Under the pieces are notes generated by a model. That model had not been told where the DNA came from. It saw only the letters and a list, made by a program, of their open reading frames with translations, and ran no database searches. Shown one piece after another: positions 25,222 through 35,036 of a stretch of 64,000 nt of DNA. The translations under genes were made by a program, and so were the position numbers. This DNA comes from Bacteroidales bacterium. GTDB taxonomy: Bacteria > Bacteroidota > Bacteroidia > Bacteroidales > VadinHA17. Within the stretch, counting starts at the first letter, position 1, and the number at the start of each line of letters is the position of its first letter. Where the stretch lies: NCBI GenBank assembly GCA_021738535.1, contig JAIPBU010000007.1, forward strand, positions 38,769-102,768, given 5' to 3'.

Positions 25222-26679
25222 TTAAAACTGAAAATATATAAACTGACCGCCATCAAAAACGCCCAGCATAAGTATCAGTACAATCAATAATGCGTAAAAC
25301 AATTGTTCAGGCAGCCATTTTTCACTTTCAAAAGGCAAGTGGGAGCCCGTCTTTATTTCCTGTCTCAGTTCTATTACAAAAAGCATGAAAACACCTGCCA
25401 CAGAAAAAATTATATCAGAGGGTTTACCAATGAACAAACTGCCATGATCTCCAAAGACCTTTGCAATTATTTCACCTGCTACTGTAATATTATCCGATCT
25501 GAAAAAGATCCAGGCGAAAGAGACGAATAAGAAGGTTATTAATACATTAAACAGTCTCAGGCCCAATGAAAGCTTTGACACCCCTGCTTTTTTCCTGATC
25601 TTACGACCCAGGCTGCGTGTGTAATTTGCAAAAGTAAGGCCGACTCCGAACAGCAGGCCCCAGATAATATAATTCAGGCCTTCACCGTGCCATAGCCCGC
25701 AGATAAAAAATGTAATAATTATGGCCAGGGCATAAACAAGTTTTTCGATTGCTCGCGTGAAGTCAGTCACTTCACGGAATTTTCCCGTGAACCAGTAGGC
25801 CAGTGGCAGGAAAAGGTAATCCCTTAACCACAACGAGAAGCTTATATGCCAGCGGTTCCAGAATTCCTTTATACTTGCAGCAAAATATGGCCTTTTAAAG
25901 TTCTTTGACAGTTCAAATCCCATCAGCCGTCCCGAGCCTATAGCAATATCTGTATATGCAGAAAAATCGGCATAGATCTGGAAGGAGTAAAATATTGTTG
26001 CAAGGAGAAGAGAAGTGCCATTATGGTAATCATGGTTATTATAAACTGTATTAACATATATTGCCAGCCTGTCGGCAATTACCAGTTTTTTGAAGAGGCC
26101 CCATATTATAAGCTTGAGTGCAGATATTGTTCTGCCGGTATTGAAGCTATGCCTTTCACGAAACTGTGGCATTATATTACTGGGTCGTTCTATAGGCCCC
26201 TGTGCAATCTTGGGAAAGAACATAAAGGAGCTTAAAAATATTCCGGGATGTTTTTCTGCTACTATCTTGCCTCTTTTCAGTTCAATAAGGTAAGCCAGTA
26301 ATGTAAAAACAAAATATGATATACCCAGGGGAAAAGCGATATAGGCAAAAAAGGAATCGTCCCACCCTGCCAGGTCTTCAATTATACTATTGAAGGCACC
26401 GCTGTATTTAAAAAAGGCCAGTATGGCAACATTTACCAGGATAGTAACTACAAATGTCCTTTTCTTCCCCCGGCCATTCTTTTTAGCTATCTGTAATGAT
26501 GCTAAATAGTTAAATACAAGGATGAGAATAAAAACACCCAGGTATATTATGCTGCTGCGTGAATAGAAGTACGCACTTGCGGCCAGCAGCCACAGCCACC
26601 TCACCCTGTGTGGTGTTATAAAAAAACCGACGGTGGTCAGTATAAGAAAGATTATATATTCGATACTGTTAAACGGCAT
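25222..26679 (-). CDS. MBOAT-family O-acyltransferase (AlgI-like)
   Basis: The product is 485 residues, with about ten to twelve membrane segments. Family motifs are 'FPKIAQGPIERP', 'FWNRWHISFSLWLRDYLFLPL' and 'FFICGLWHGEGLNYIIWG' with the catalytic His331. It moves an acyl group from a cytoplasmic donor across the inner membrane for O-acylation of the polysaccharide. Its start overlaps the upstream glycosyltransferase gene by 11 bp and its stop is 5 bp from the SGNH gene, so the three are translated together. The nearest functional relatives are alginate O-acetylation proteins, consistent with the GDP-mannose-dehydrogenase-like gene two positions upstream. Confidence 0.92.
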   Translation of the reverse strand: MPFNSIEYIIFLILTTVGFFITPHRVRWLWLLAASAYFYSRSSIIYLGVFILILVFNYLASLQIAKKNGRGKKRTFVVTILVNVAILAFFKYSGAFNSIIEDLAGWDDSFFAYIAFPLGISYFVFTLLAYLIELKRGKIVAEKHPGIFLSSFMFFPKIAQGPIERPSNIMPQFRERHSFNTGRTISALKLIIWGLFKKLVIADRLAIYVNTVYNNHDYHNGTSLLLATIFYSFQIYADFSAYTDIAIGSGRLMGFELSKNFKRPYFAASIKEFWNRWHISFSLWLRDYLFLPLAYWFTGKFREVTDFTRAIEKLVYALAIIITFFICGLWHGEGLNYIIWGLLFGVGLTFANYTRSLGRKIRKKAGVSKLSLGLRLFNVLITFLFVSFAWIFFRSDNITVAGEIIAKVFGDHGSLFIGKPSDIIFSVAGVFMLFVIELRQEIKTGSHLPFESEKWLPEQLFYALLIVLILMLGVFDGGQFIYFQF

Positions 26680-27868
26680 CTCTGCTTATCACTTTTTCAT
26701 AAAAATCAAGCAGCCTGGTACTTTCATAATCCCAGGATAATTCATTTATTATCCTTTTATACCCGTATTCTCCCATCTCCTTTCTCAGTTCAGGCCTGTC
26801 GGCCAGGTATGTGATTTTCTCCGCAAAATCCTTTGTATTGTGCCATTCAGCATATAGTGATGCCTCCCTGGCTGAGAAACGGCCTTCTTTCAGGTCGTAC
26901 TGTACAACGGGCTTTTTGAGTGCCATGTATTCCATTATTTTATTCATGGTTGAGAGGTTATTCATCTCTGTAGGTTTATCGGGATTAACGCATATATCAG
27001 CCGAGTTCAGTATACTTATCAGCAGGTCGTCAGGCACCCTTCCATAGAAATCAACATAATCATTGAGACCCATGTCAGTTGATAGTTTTTTAAGTTTTTC
27101 GAGGTCGGTTCCTCCACCCACAATTGCAAACTGAATATCCTGCCTCTGCTTTACAATATGCTCAACAGATTCGAGCAGCAGGTCAATACCTTCCTGCTCA
27201 CCTATCACTCCAACATAGCCTACCAGGTAATTGCGTCCTTTGAGGTATTTATTATCACGCGGCACTATCCTCAGCCTGTCAAGCCTGGGGCCGCTACGTA
27301 TTACAGTAACCTTTTCAGCAGGCATTTTGCCACGCTTTACGGCAATATCGCGGTAGGACTCATTTGTTGCAATGCTGTAGTTTGCCACGGCAAATGTCAG
27401 CCGTTCAAAGAGGACCATCATTTTGTAGAAGAACCCTTTCTTCCCGAACTTTGCGAAATACAGCTCCGGGTTGATATCGTGATGATCAAAGACATACTTT
27501 ACTCCAAAGACTTTGAACCACATTGCCACCAGGAAGATAAGATCGGGCGGGTTGCAGCCGTGAATGGCATGAAACCTTTTCCTGAAAAATATTTTCCAGC
27601 TGAGGAAAAATTCCCAGAACAGAGCCGTGGAATACTCAGCAAGGTAACCCATGGCCCCGCTTGCTTCCAGGGGAAGTGGGTGCCTGTAAATATCAATACC
27701 ATCAATTGTCTCGTAGCGCTTAGTATAACCTTTCATTACAGGGCATATAATACTCACCTCTTTGCCTGATTCTTTGAGTGTTGTGGCTTCCTGCCATACC
27801 CTTCTGTCAAAAGGTACAGGGAGGTTTTCCACGATAAACAGAATATGCCTGTTTTTCTTAGACTTCAT
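26669..27868 (-). CDS. Family 4 glycosyltransferase
   Basis: The product is 399 residues, cytoplasmic GT-B fold. The N-terminal half contains 'ENLPVPFDRRVWQEATTL' and 'FDHHDINPELY'; the C-terminal half has 'NYLVGYVGVIGEQEGIDLLLE', 'IVGGGTDLEKL' and 'EMNNLSTMNKIMEYMALKKPVV', the retaining E-x7-E-type region of GT4. It adds one sugar of the repeat unit to the lipid-linked acceptor. It begins 3 bp after the stop of the dehydrogenase gene and overlaps the MBOAT gene by 11 bp. Donor and linkage cannot be told. Confidence 0.92.
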   Translation of the reverse strand: MKSKKNRHILFIVENLPVPFDRRVWQEATTLKESGKEVSIICPVMKGYTKRYETIDGIDIYRHPLPLEASGAMGYLAEYSTALFWEFFLSWKIFFRKRFHAIHGCNPPDLIFLVAMWFKVFGVKYVFDHHDINPELYFAKFGKKGFFYKMMVLFERLTFAVANYSIATNESYRDIAVKRGKMPAEKVTVIRSGPRLDRLRIVPRDNKYLKGRNYLVGYVGVIGEQEGIDLLLESVEHIVKQRQDIQFAIVGGGTDLEKLKKLSTDMGLNDYVDFYGRVPDDLLISILNSADICVNPDKPTEMNNLSTMNKIMEYMALKKPVVQYDLKEGRFSAREASLYAEWHNTKDFAEKITYLADRPELRKEMGEYGYKRIINELSWDYESTRLLDFYEKVISRDAV

Positions 27869-27871
27869 AAT

Positions 27872-29179
27872 TTACCAGTTTATACCTATGTAGTTTTCAC
27901 GTCCAATAAACCTCTGGTCGAGGCGGACAAAGTCAATAATTATCTTATCATCCACTTTATCAAGAACATCGATAAATTCCTTTTCGCCTGTTGTTACAAT
28001 TATTACATCACATTTCTCAACCAGCTCAGCCGGGTCATCAATAAGTAAAGTGGAGAGGTGGGGTATTTTTGAATCAATATATTCCTTGTTTGTACCTGTA
28101 AGTATTGACATGTTTATATTCCTGTCATAAATAGATATATCGCAGGCCTTTCCCAGCAATGTTTCTATAACTGTAACCGCTGGGCTGTTACGCAGATCAT
28201 CCGTTCCTGCCTTGAAGCTAATGCCCAGGAATCCCAGCTTTTTATTCCAGTATTTATATATAAGCTTGACAGCTCTTTCCACCTGTATATCATTGGTCCT
28301 GTTTATGCTGTTAATAAGAGGAGTGTCAATGTAAAGGTCGTGGGACATTGTCTGCAGGCCTTTAAGATCCTTTGGCAGGCATGAACCTCCATAGGCAAAG
28401 CCGGGTTTGAAGTAATAGGGAGAGATATTCAGCTGGGTATCCTTTGTAAAGATATCCATCACCTTGTGCGAGTCAATACCTATTTCCGAGCATATATTAC
28501 CTATTTCATTAGCGAAGGAAATCTTTAGTGCATGAAAGGTATTATTCACATATTTCATTATTTCGGCTACCTTAAGATCGGTAATTATGAGCTCACCCGG
28601 CAGGTCTTTGTAGAGCTGAGATACTTTTTCAGCTGCCTCTTTATTATCCGAACCAATAAGTGTAATGGAAGGGTTATAATAGTCTTTTACTGCACTTCCC
28701 TCACGAAGGAACTCAGGGTTATCTACTATGGCAAAGTCAGCATTCCTCTTTTTACCCGAGGTTTTCTCCACTATGTCAGACATCCTGTCGCAGGTACCGG
28801 GCATAATAGTAGATCTAACTGCTATTATATGGAAACTATCCTTATCAGCAAGTGCCTCTCCTATTTGTTCTGCTACATTGAAGATATACTGCAGGTCAAG
28901 ATGGCCATTCTCTGTACTGGGTGTTCCCACTGCAATAATGGATATATCGGTGTTTTTAACTGCCTCAGCTGTATCCATTGTTGCCCTGACCCTTCCGGCC
29001 TTATGGACTTCATCCATTATACTGTCTATATCTTTTTCAATAATGGTGGCTTTACCGGAATTAACCTGGTCTACTTTTGTTTTGCTGATATCGACACCTG
29101 TAATATTATGCCCGTTTTTTGCCAGGCATCCCAGGCTTACACATCCTACATATCCAAGTCCGAAAATACTTATATTCAT
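27872..29179 (-). CDS. Nucleotide-sugar 6-dehydrogenase, GDP-mannose dehydrogenase (AlgD)-like
   Basis: The product is 435 residues. The Rossmann start 'NISIFGLGYVGCVSLGCLAKNGH' and 'AVGTPS' bind NAD. The centre carries 'DNPEFLREGSAV', 'KYVNNTFHALKISFANEIGNI' and 'LNISPYYFKPGFAYGGSCLPKDLKGL' with catalytic Cys267. The 'LNIS-YY-(R/K)PGFA-GGSCLPKD' wording and the cysteine position fit GDP-mannose 6-dehydrogenase (AlgD) better than UDP-glucose dehydrogenases. It would oxidise GDP-mannose to GDP-mannuronate, giving the polymer a uronic acid. It lies 1 bp from the heparinase-family gene and 3 bp from the GT4 gene. UDP-sugar specificity cannot be excluded. Confidence 0.88.
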   Translation of the reverse strand: MNISIFGLGYVGCVSLGCLAKNGHNITGVDISKTKVDQVNSGKATIIEKDIDSIMDEVHKAGRVRATMDTAEAVKNTDISIIAVGTPSTENGHLDLQYIFNVAEQIGEALADKDSFHIIAVRSTIMPGTCDRMSDIVEKTSGKKRNADFAIVDNPEFLREGSAVKDYYNPSITLIGSDNKEAAEKVSQLYKDLPGELIITDLKVAEIMKYVNNTFHALKISFANEIGNICSEIGIDSHKVMDIFTKDTQLNISPYYFKPGFAYGGSCLPKDLKGLQTMSHDLYIDTPLINSINRTNDIQVERAVKLIYKYWNKKLGFLGISFKAGTDDLRNSPAVTVIETLLGKACDISIYDRNINMSILTGTNKEYIDSKIPHLSTLLIDDPAELVEKCDVIIVTTGEKEFIDVLDKVDDKIIIDFVRLDQRFIGRENYIGINW

Positions 29180-29180
29180 A

Positions 29181-31112
29181 TCAGGTAATTTTTATTTTAA
29201 ATTCATATTCACTTGTTGTGGTCAGGGTACAATTAGAGTAAACAACGGGAGATGGCTCTTTGTTAAGGAATGAGCCGGAATACCAGCCAATTTTTTCGGG
29301 TTTCTCCAGCCCATTCAGCAATACCGGTTTAAGTTTGCTGTCAATATCCAGGATAATTGTTCTTCCATTGCCATCACTTACCCTGAAGGTGTTTGTCCCA
29401 TCCTTATCGATTACCAGTCCCGGGTGCAAATGGAAGGGTATATCGACTCTTACCTCATCCTTACTGTCAGTACTGATCCTGTCCTTTATAATAAACTCTT
29501 TAGCCTGCCTGTTAAAACTTATCCTGCGGGTATGTCGTACCCCGTCATTCATATAGCCGTTATGCCATGCTTCAACACTTTCATTATTACTGTCCCTGTG
29601 CACATCAGTAACATATGTTCTGTAGTGTTTAAGCCACAGCGTGGGGCCGGCGCTCAGTGCCTGGTCTTTTCCGTTTATGCGTATGGTATTATGAGCCAGT
29701 GTCCCTATGAAGTATTTCCTCCATTCCATATCAGTATGATATGTATATGTCCCCGGGTCAGTAATAAACGGCTTACCGTCGATATTAAGGGTAAATGAAA
29801 GGGCGTCGGCATGACCATGGGCAGCTATCGACAGGTATCCCAGCGGTGCAGCATTAAAGTGGAGGTATATCTCATCCGGTCCCTGCCTGTCCCTGAAAAT
29901 AAAATGTCCTTCATCCCTGTAAAATACTGAAGACTCATGAGGCTGTATACCAGGAAGTGATTCATATATCTCCCTCCCTTTCTCACCAAAAAGAAGATGG
30001 TTCTTCAGATCATATCCATCAGACTTTGATTTAAAACCAGGGTCATTAAACAATACTGCAGCAGACGCCATGATTGACCTGAAGTTATTCTCCTTACCAT
30101 GGGGTTCTGGCCGGAGTACTTTACCCTCGTCATTATCACCGTAATCAGGGAAATTACCTCTGATATCGAGGAAGTTATAAATATAGCGGAATATTTTTTC
30201 CAGTTCATCCCTGTAGTCAGCTGAGAATGGTTTACCTGCCTTTTCTGCCGTTAAAGAGGCAAGAAGGAAGAAGTCAGTAATAAACTGTATGTACTCGGCC
30301 GCTTCTTCCCTGTTAATACCGGACGAATGTTGCAGTTGTATCTCACGTTCCAGTCCGCTGGCAGATTTTTTAATCCACCTGTCTGACTCCCTGAATCTCC
30401 ACAGGGAGGAAGCCATGTACAGGCCGGCATATTCAGATATTAGATGATTATTAGCCGATGAGTATTCAGAGGGATTTTTATATGAATAATAGCAATGCTG
30501 GTATATTGATGGGATCCATTTCGCAAGGGCAAATTCCCTGAAATGAGGATCTTCTTCAACCAGCTTACCGGCCTTTAATATATGCCAGCTAAAGAACCAG
30601 TTTATAAGGCGTATATTAACTTCAATATTACTGTACCAGTTTACACCTCTCAGGTAAGGATTTTCATCTATCCATGATTCTGTCAGCTCAATAAACCTGA
30701 GCAGCAAGGACCTGTCACCTGTTCTCCTGTACTGTACAGCCAGGGGTACCATGAAGTGCAACCTGTTTATTTCCCATACATTTTTTGCAGATGCACGTGG
30801 ATTGATCCTGATATTGATTTCCTTGGAGAAGTCCCGGGGGAAACGCTCACCGGAAAAAATATCCAGGTGCCAGTCAGGTTTTTCATCCAGGTAATGAAAT
30901 TTCTTTTCGAAGATTTTAATTACCGGTACATATTCCTTTGGAGCAGGGGGTATGTCAATATCAAATATCTCGTTTACAGACAGCAATTTACCCTGTGGCA
31001 CCTTAGAGCGAAAAACAGTTTTTTCAGCCTTTTTCCGCAGCCACTGTCTCAGCCTGTAAATCATTTCAGGGCCTGACATTGTTTTCAACCTTGAATAGTA
31101 CCAGCCAATCAT
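29181..31112 (-). CDS. Heparinase II/III (alginate-lyase-like) family protein
   Basis: The product is 643 residues with no signal peptide. An (alpha/alpha) toroid N-terminal domain (about 60-370) includes 'NNHLISEYAGLYMAS'; the C-terminal beta-sandwich (about 380-640) includes 'AAHGHADALSFTLNIDGKPFITDPGTYTYH' and 'GTLAHNTIRING'. The Asn, His and Tyr residues expected for beta-elimination of uronic acids are in place. Cytoplasmic members of this family are commonly encoded beside a bi-domain oxidoreductase in exopolysaccharide loci, as here, where their role is uncertain (proof-reading of stalled chains or a non-lytic function). Its ATG overlaps the preceding stop (ATGA), so it is translationally coupled to that gene. 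Confidence 0.88.
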   Translation of the reverse strand: MIGWYYSRLKTMSGPEMIYRLRQWLRKKAEKTVFRSKVPQGKLLSVNEIFDIDIPPAPKEYVPVIKIFEKKFHYLDEKPDWHLDIFSGERFPRDFSKEINIRINPRASAKNVWEINRLHFMVPLAVQYRRTGDRSLLLRFIELTESWIDENPYLRGVNWYSNIEVNIRLINWFFSWHILKAGKLVEEDPHFREFALAKWIPSIYQHCYYSYKNPSEYSSANNHLISEYAGLYMASSLWRFRESDRWIKKSASGLEREIQLQHSSGINREEAAEYIQFITDFFLLASLTAEKAGKPFSADYRDELEKIFRYIYNFLDIRGNFPDYGDNDEGKVLRPEPHGKENNFRSIMASAAVLFNDPGFKSKSDGYDLKNHLLFGEKGREIYESLPGIQPHESSVFYRDEGHFIFRDRQGPDEIYLHFNAAPLGYLSIAAHGHADALSFTLNIDGKPFITDPGTYTYHTDMEWRKYFIGTLAHNTIRINGKDQALSAGPTLWLKHYRTYVTDVHRDSNNESVEAWHNGYMNDGVRHTRRISFNRQAKEFIIKDRISTDSKDEVRVDIPFHLHPGLVIDKDGTNTFRVSDGNGRTIILDIDSKLKPVLLNGLEKPEKIGWYSGSFLNKEPSPVVYSNCTLTTTSEYEFKIKIT

Positions 31113-33259
31113 ATTATACCTTCCGGGCTAATTTTGTATGACTTATTTGTTTTGATACTCTCCAGGGCCATTATTGTTGTATAAGTATTCAGCACCAGCG
31201 ATTCAAATTTCACAGGCATACTATTATGTTCAACGGCATTTACCAGGGCAGCCATTTCAGCCTTTTGTCCCTTATCGGCGGCAAGGAATTTCTTTGTACG
31301 TGATCTCCCGTTTTTATGCACACTCACAGTGCGGAAATTGTCAAATTCAATATTGGTCCTGTTTCCTGTTACCAGTATCTTCTCCTTTGGGTAGTTCTTA
31401 TCGCCATCGGCCAGGTAAGCTATCACGCAGGATGAGCCGTTACTGAATTTAACAGTTATATGGCTGTTATCCTGTGCGGGCATTCCTTCCACCCTCCCTG
31501 ATGATGCATAAACCTCCACAGGGTTGGCATCAAGAAGGTATTGTAATGTGTCAAGGAAGTGACATACTTCACCTACCAGTCGTCCTCCCTGCCCGGGCGA
31601 CTGGTACCAGTTACCGGGTGGTATATACCCTGCATTCACCTGGTAATAGATTGAATAAGGCACACCTTCCTGAAGTTGTTTTTTAAGGTATCGTACTGAC
31701 TCTGAATAGCGCCTGTTATAGCCCACCATCAGCAGTCCCTCAGATTTCTTATAATTATCAACCACTGCTTTAAGTTCATCGAGGCTAATAGCGAGTGGTT
31801 TTTCCACGTAGGCATTTTTGCCTGCTGCAAGTGCACCTGTCACCATTTTTGCGTGTTGGTTATGCCGTGTTGCAATTACCATTGTATTAATATTATCATC
31901 TTCGAGCAGTTTCCTGTAGTCAGTAGTCTCATAAGAAAAGCCGAATTTTGTTGCCTTATCGTGTGCATTAATACCGGTGGATGTTGCTATTCCTACCATT
32001 GTGGCTTTAGGTGCCAGGAAGGGAAGCAGCATTGTGCTGGCATAGTTACCTGCGCCAATTACTCCTGCCTTAAGGGTTTTACCAGCTCCTTCCGGTTTTG
32101 TTTCTCTAGCAATGGTATTTACTGAAGGGTCGGGACTGCCGGTATATTTCATCACCACACCCAGGTAGTCTTCTTTTCCCTCTTTTATCTCGGGGAAGAC
32201 ATTACCGGCATCGGCAAAATCAAACTCATGTGTTATCAGTTTCTCCAGATCTATCTTACCGTCTTTCAGCAATTGCAGTACAGACATCATATTCCTCTGC
32301 TCGGTCCACCTGACATGACCGGCGGGATAATCAATCCCATCTTCCTCATAGCTGGGGTCGTACCTGCCGGGGCCGTATGACCTTGAAAACCTGAAATCCA
32401 ACTCCTTATGATAATAAAGATCCCAGGGAAGGTCCATTTTGGTTATTCCTATATCGACTATTGTCGCTTTATCTCTTGCTATCTTACCCGCCAGTATTAC
32501 CGGGTTGTTGCTTGAAGTACCGGTTGTAATAATTACCGAATCACAGCCCAGTCCGCCAGTAAGTGATCCTATCTCTTCATCAAAATCTGTTTTATCGGCA
32601 ACAGCTGTATACCAGGCCCCGTTTTTCGTGGCTGTTTCACATTTCTTTGCTGATATATCGAACCCGAAGGCCCTGCATCCGTTAGCCCTGATTATCTGCA
32701 CCAGTATCTGTCCCAGCAGGCCCAGTCCTATTACTGCCACATTCTCTCCTATCTGCGATTGTGTTTGCCTGAAGCCCTGCATGGCTATTGAGGCTATTGT
32801 AGTGAATGATGCTGCACGCAGGCTGACCCCGTCAGGCACTTTTGCGCAGAGGTTAACAGGTACATAATTCACTTCGGCATGGTTTGCATAACCTGCCCCT
32901 GCACATGCTACTATATCACCCTCTTTAAGGTTATTCACAGCCGCACCTGTTTCTATAACCTCCCCAACAAGGCTGTAGCCCATTGGCGATAATGCATTAA
33001 GTTTATTCATTACTTTCCTGTAGGTAGCCATCGGTCCCTGCTGTTTAAGGGTATTAACAACCTCTTGTACCTGTTCGGGCTTCTTCTTGGCCATCTGCAG
33101 GTAATTCAGGTCTGCATTTTTCATCTTCATAACCTCGGTACCCACGCTTACGGCCGAGTATATTGTGCGTACAAGCACCCCACCCTCTTTACAGGCAGGT
33201 ACCGGTACTTCTTCAAGGGCAAGTGTTTTTTTCTTAATATTTTGTGTCAGTTGTTTCAT
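31109..33259 (-). CDS. Bi-domain oxidoreductase (zinc-type alcohol dehydrogenase fused to Gfo/Idh/MocA)
   Basis: The product is 716 residues. Residues about 1-380 are a medium-chain dehydrogenase: GroES-like domain with 'GYSLVGEVIETG', then a nucleotide fold 'VAVIGLGLLGQILVQII'. Residues about 395-716 are a Gfo/Idh/MocA oxidoreductase starting 'KAGVIGAGNYASTMLLPFL' with the 'EKPLA' catalytic-lysine motif. The zinc-site cysteines of classical alcohol dehydrogenases are not evident, so the first half may be non-zinc. It probably modifies a nucleotide sugar or sugar intermediate for the polymer. It is coupled to the heparinase-family gene by a 4-bp overlap, a pairing seen in other exopolysaccharide loci. 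The substrate is unknown. Confidence 0.85.
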   Translation of the reverse strand: MKQLTQNIKKKTLALEEVPVPACKEGGVLVRTIYSAVSVGTEVMKMKNADLNYLQMAKKKPEQVQEVVNTLKQQGPMATYRKVMNKLNALSPMGYSLVGEVIETGAAVNNLKEGDIVACAGAGYANHAEVNYVPVNLCAKVPDGVSLRAASFTTIASIAMQGFRQTQSQIGENVAVIGLGLLGQILVQIIRANGCRAFGFDISAKKCETATKNGAWYTAVADKTDFDEEIGSLTGGLGCDSVIITTGTSSNNPVILAGKIARDKATIVDIGITKMDLPWDLYYHKELDFRFSRSYGPGRYDPSYEEDGIDYPAGHVRWTEQRNMMSVLQLLKDGKIDLEKLITHEFDFADAGNVFPEIKEGKEDYLGVVMKYTGSPDPSVNTIARETKPEGAGKTLKAGVIGAGNYASTMLLPFLAPKATMVGIATSTGINAHDKATKFGFSYETTDYRKLLEDDNINTMVIATRHNQHAKMVTGALAAGKNAYVEKPLAISLDELKAVVDNYKKSEGLLMVGYNRRYSESVRYLKKQLQEGVPYSIYYQVNAGYIPPGNWYQSPGQGGRLVGEVCHFLDTLQYLLDANPVEVYASSGRVEGMPAQDNSHITVKFSNGSSCVIAYLADGDKNYPKEKILVTGNRTNIEFDNFRTVSVHKNGRSRTKKFLAADKGQKAEMAALVNAVEHNSMPVKFESLVLNTYTTIMALESIKTNKSYKISPEGII

Positions 33260-33308
33260 TATCTTTTATGATTAACATTAACTCTTTGTTTTTACTGGCG
33301 TATTATTC

Positions 33309-33875
33309 TTAAAGTCCCGCCCCCATCCACAGTGCCTTTACTTCTTCGGCGGTGTATGAAGAAGGAACATGTTCAAGGTGTTCTTCCAGCTCTCTTTCAT
33401 TAAATCGCTTTTTTATGGGTTTGCACGGTGTTCCCACACATATGGTATATGGTGGCAGCGTCTTGGTTACCACGCTTGAGGCTCCAACCACGGTCCCCTC
33501 ACCTATTGTCACCCCTTTAAGTATTGAAACTTTCCCGCCAATCCACACATCATCTTCAATAGTAACAGGGGCATAATTCTTGATTTTCCGTATCTCCCAC
33601 AATGTTTTACCCACCTGGCTGAAGCTATGGTCATGGCATTCTATTAACAGGCCCGGACCAATCTGCACCCCGTTACCTATGCGCAGTTTATAGGCTGAGA
33701 TATGAAAGCCCGGGGCTATATAGATACTATCGCCCAGGTGCACATGCCGGTGATGATAGAACCTCCCCCCGGGTCCCAGCCTGTTCTCCCTGCCTGTGCG
33801 TTTGGCAAGGAGGAACAGCCTGGGGTATCTTATAATACTTATCAGCTGCCGGGGTATGGTTTTAAGATAGCTCAT
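33309..33875 (-). CDS. Hexapeptide-repeat (LbH) acyltransferase
   Basis: The product is 188 residues. Left-handed beta-helix repeats ('VHLGDSIYIAPGF', 'LRIGNGVQIGPGL', 'VTIEDDVWIGGKVSILKGVTIGEGTVVGASSVVTKTLPPYTICVGTPCKPIKKR') are those of the NodL/maltose O-acetyltransferase group. 'ECHDHSF' supplies the likely catalytic histidine. It transfers acetyl from acetyl-CoA to a sugar hydroxyl in the cytoplasm, before polymerisation. Together with MBOAT and SGNH it makes a second acylation system in the same operon. It starts 9 bp after the GT4 gene. Confidence 0.9.
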   Translation of the reverse strand: MSYLKTIPRQLISIIRYPRLFLLAKRTGRENRLGPGGRFYHHRHVHLGDSIYIAPGFHISAYKLRIGNGVQIGPGLLIECHDHSFSQVGKTLWEIRKIKNYAPVTIEDDVWIGGKVSILKGVTIGEGTVVGASSVVTKTLPPYTICVGTPCKPIKKRFNERELEEHLEHVPSSYTAEEVKALWMGAGL

Positions 33876-33884
33876 TGTACATTA

Positions 33885-34997
33885 CTATTTAGTTTGTTTT
33901 TTACCCAGTCCGTGTGAGATAAATTTTTCCATCATGCTTTCCACGCTGTGCCCGGAATAAAGCAGCTGTTCAGCTTTCTCACCCATGCTTTCCCAGTCGG
34001 CAGCCTTCTTAGACTTAATGAATTCTGCCGCATCATCAATATCCCTGTATATATATCCTGTCTCATTATTCTTTACCAGGTCTTTTTCTGCCCCATCAGC
34101 ACTCCTGCAAATGACGGGCACACCATAGGCCATGGACTGGTTGATTGAGAGTCCACCCAGGCCAGGCAGCACAGAGAATGAGGCAATACTGTAATAGGGA
34201 GCCAGGGTATCTGATTTCTTATAGCCCAAAAAGATATGGTTGACATCACTGAATTCTTCCTCAAGCTTTTTCCTGTACCCGGGCTTGCCGTCACCCACTA
34301 TCAGCAGGTAGTATTTCTCACCCAGTTTCCTCATAAGTGCGGCCAGTGACTCAATATTTTTGTTGTCAACAAGCGAACCTACAAATATCAGGTATGTATA
34401 CTTTCCGTTAGTGCCCGTTCCGAGTTCAGGTGGAGGATCAGTCATTGCCTGTGATCTAACTGCTTTTATCTTCCTGGTGTCAATGGTATTATTAAGCACA
34501 ATTATTTTTTCTTCCCTGATGCCCAGCGACTGAAAATACACCAGGCTCTGCGAATGGTAACCGTAGACCAGGTATGCTTTCCTGAGCAGGAGCCTGTAGA
34601 AAAACATATATATGCTCCTTGAAAGTGAGTTACCAAAATCAGCATAGCCCTTACCCAGGTCCCATATTATATACCTCCTGTTAAACAGAAGGCTGTATAA
34701 TAGTATCTGGAGGTTATTAACCGTATTCTGACCTCCTTCGCTGATAATAACGCGTGGGTTACTTTTTATAAGACTAAAGAAAAGGAAGGGGAAAATAACA
34801 TAGCTTTTACCTATGTGTATTACCGGGGTTTTTACAATAAAGTCAAGCTTGCCGGCACCATCATGCACCTTAACTTTGCCCCGGGGGCTTAAGGAATTAA
34901 CAAGTTTAAAATTCACTTTCTTATCCGAGAGGTATTCAAAGAATCCCTCCCTGAAATTGTAATAGTACCTTTGCACTATAAATATGTCTGTAGCCAT
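33885..34997 (-). CDS. Glycosyltransferase, GT4-like
   Basis: The product is 370 residues, GT-B fold. The C-terminal half has 'YTYLIFVGSLVDNKNIESL', 'LLIVGDGKPGYRKKLEEE', 'HIFLGYKKSDTLAPYYSIA' and 'FSVLPGLGGLSINQSMAYGVPVI', the donor-binding features of GT4; the E-x7-E is replaced by a G-rich 'PGLGGLSINQSM'. The N-terminal half has hydrophobic stretches that could sit on the membrane. It adds a sugar to the lipid-linked repeat unit. Donor unknown. Confidence 0.85.
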   Translation of the reverse strand: MATDIFIVQRYYYNFREGFFEYLSDKKVNFKLVNSLSPRGKVKVHDGAGKLDFIVKTPVIHIGKSYVIFPFLFFSLIKSNPRVIISEGGQNTVNNLQILLYSLLFNRRYIIWDLGKGYADFGNSLSRSIYMFFYRLLLRKAYLVYGYHSQSLVYFQSLGIREEKIIVLNNTIDTRKIKAVRSQAMTDPPPELGTGTNGKYTYLIFVGSLVDNKNIESLAALMRKLGEKYYLLIVGDGKPGYRKKLEEEFSDVNHIFLGYKKSDTLAPYYSIASFSVLPGLGGLSINQSMAYGVPVICRSADGAEKDLVKNNETGYIYRDIDDAAEFIKSKKAADWESMGEKAEQLLYSGHSVESMMEKFISHGLGKKQTK

Positions 34998-35036
34998 AGT
35001 TTTTTCTTAATTGCAATTAATCCGGGTATATTTTTA

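Noticed and set aside
28532..29188. 218-codon plus-strand frame, and similar long frames opposite the dehydrogenase and GT4 genes
   Set aside because: Antisense to genes with complete catalytic motifs; composition is typical of shadow frames.
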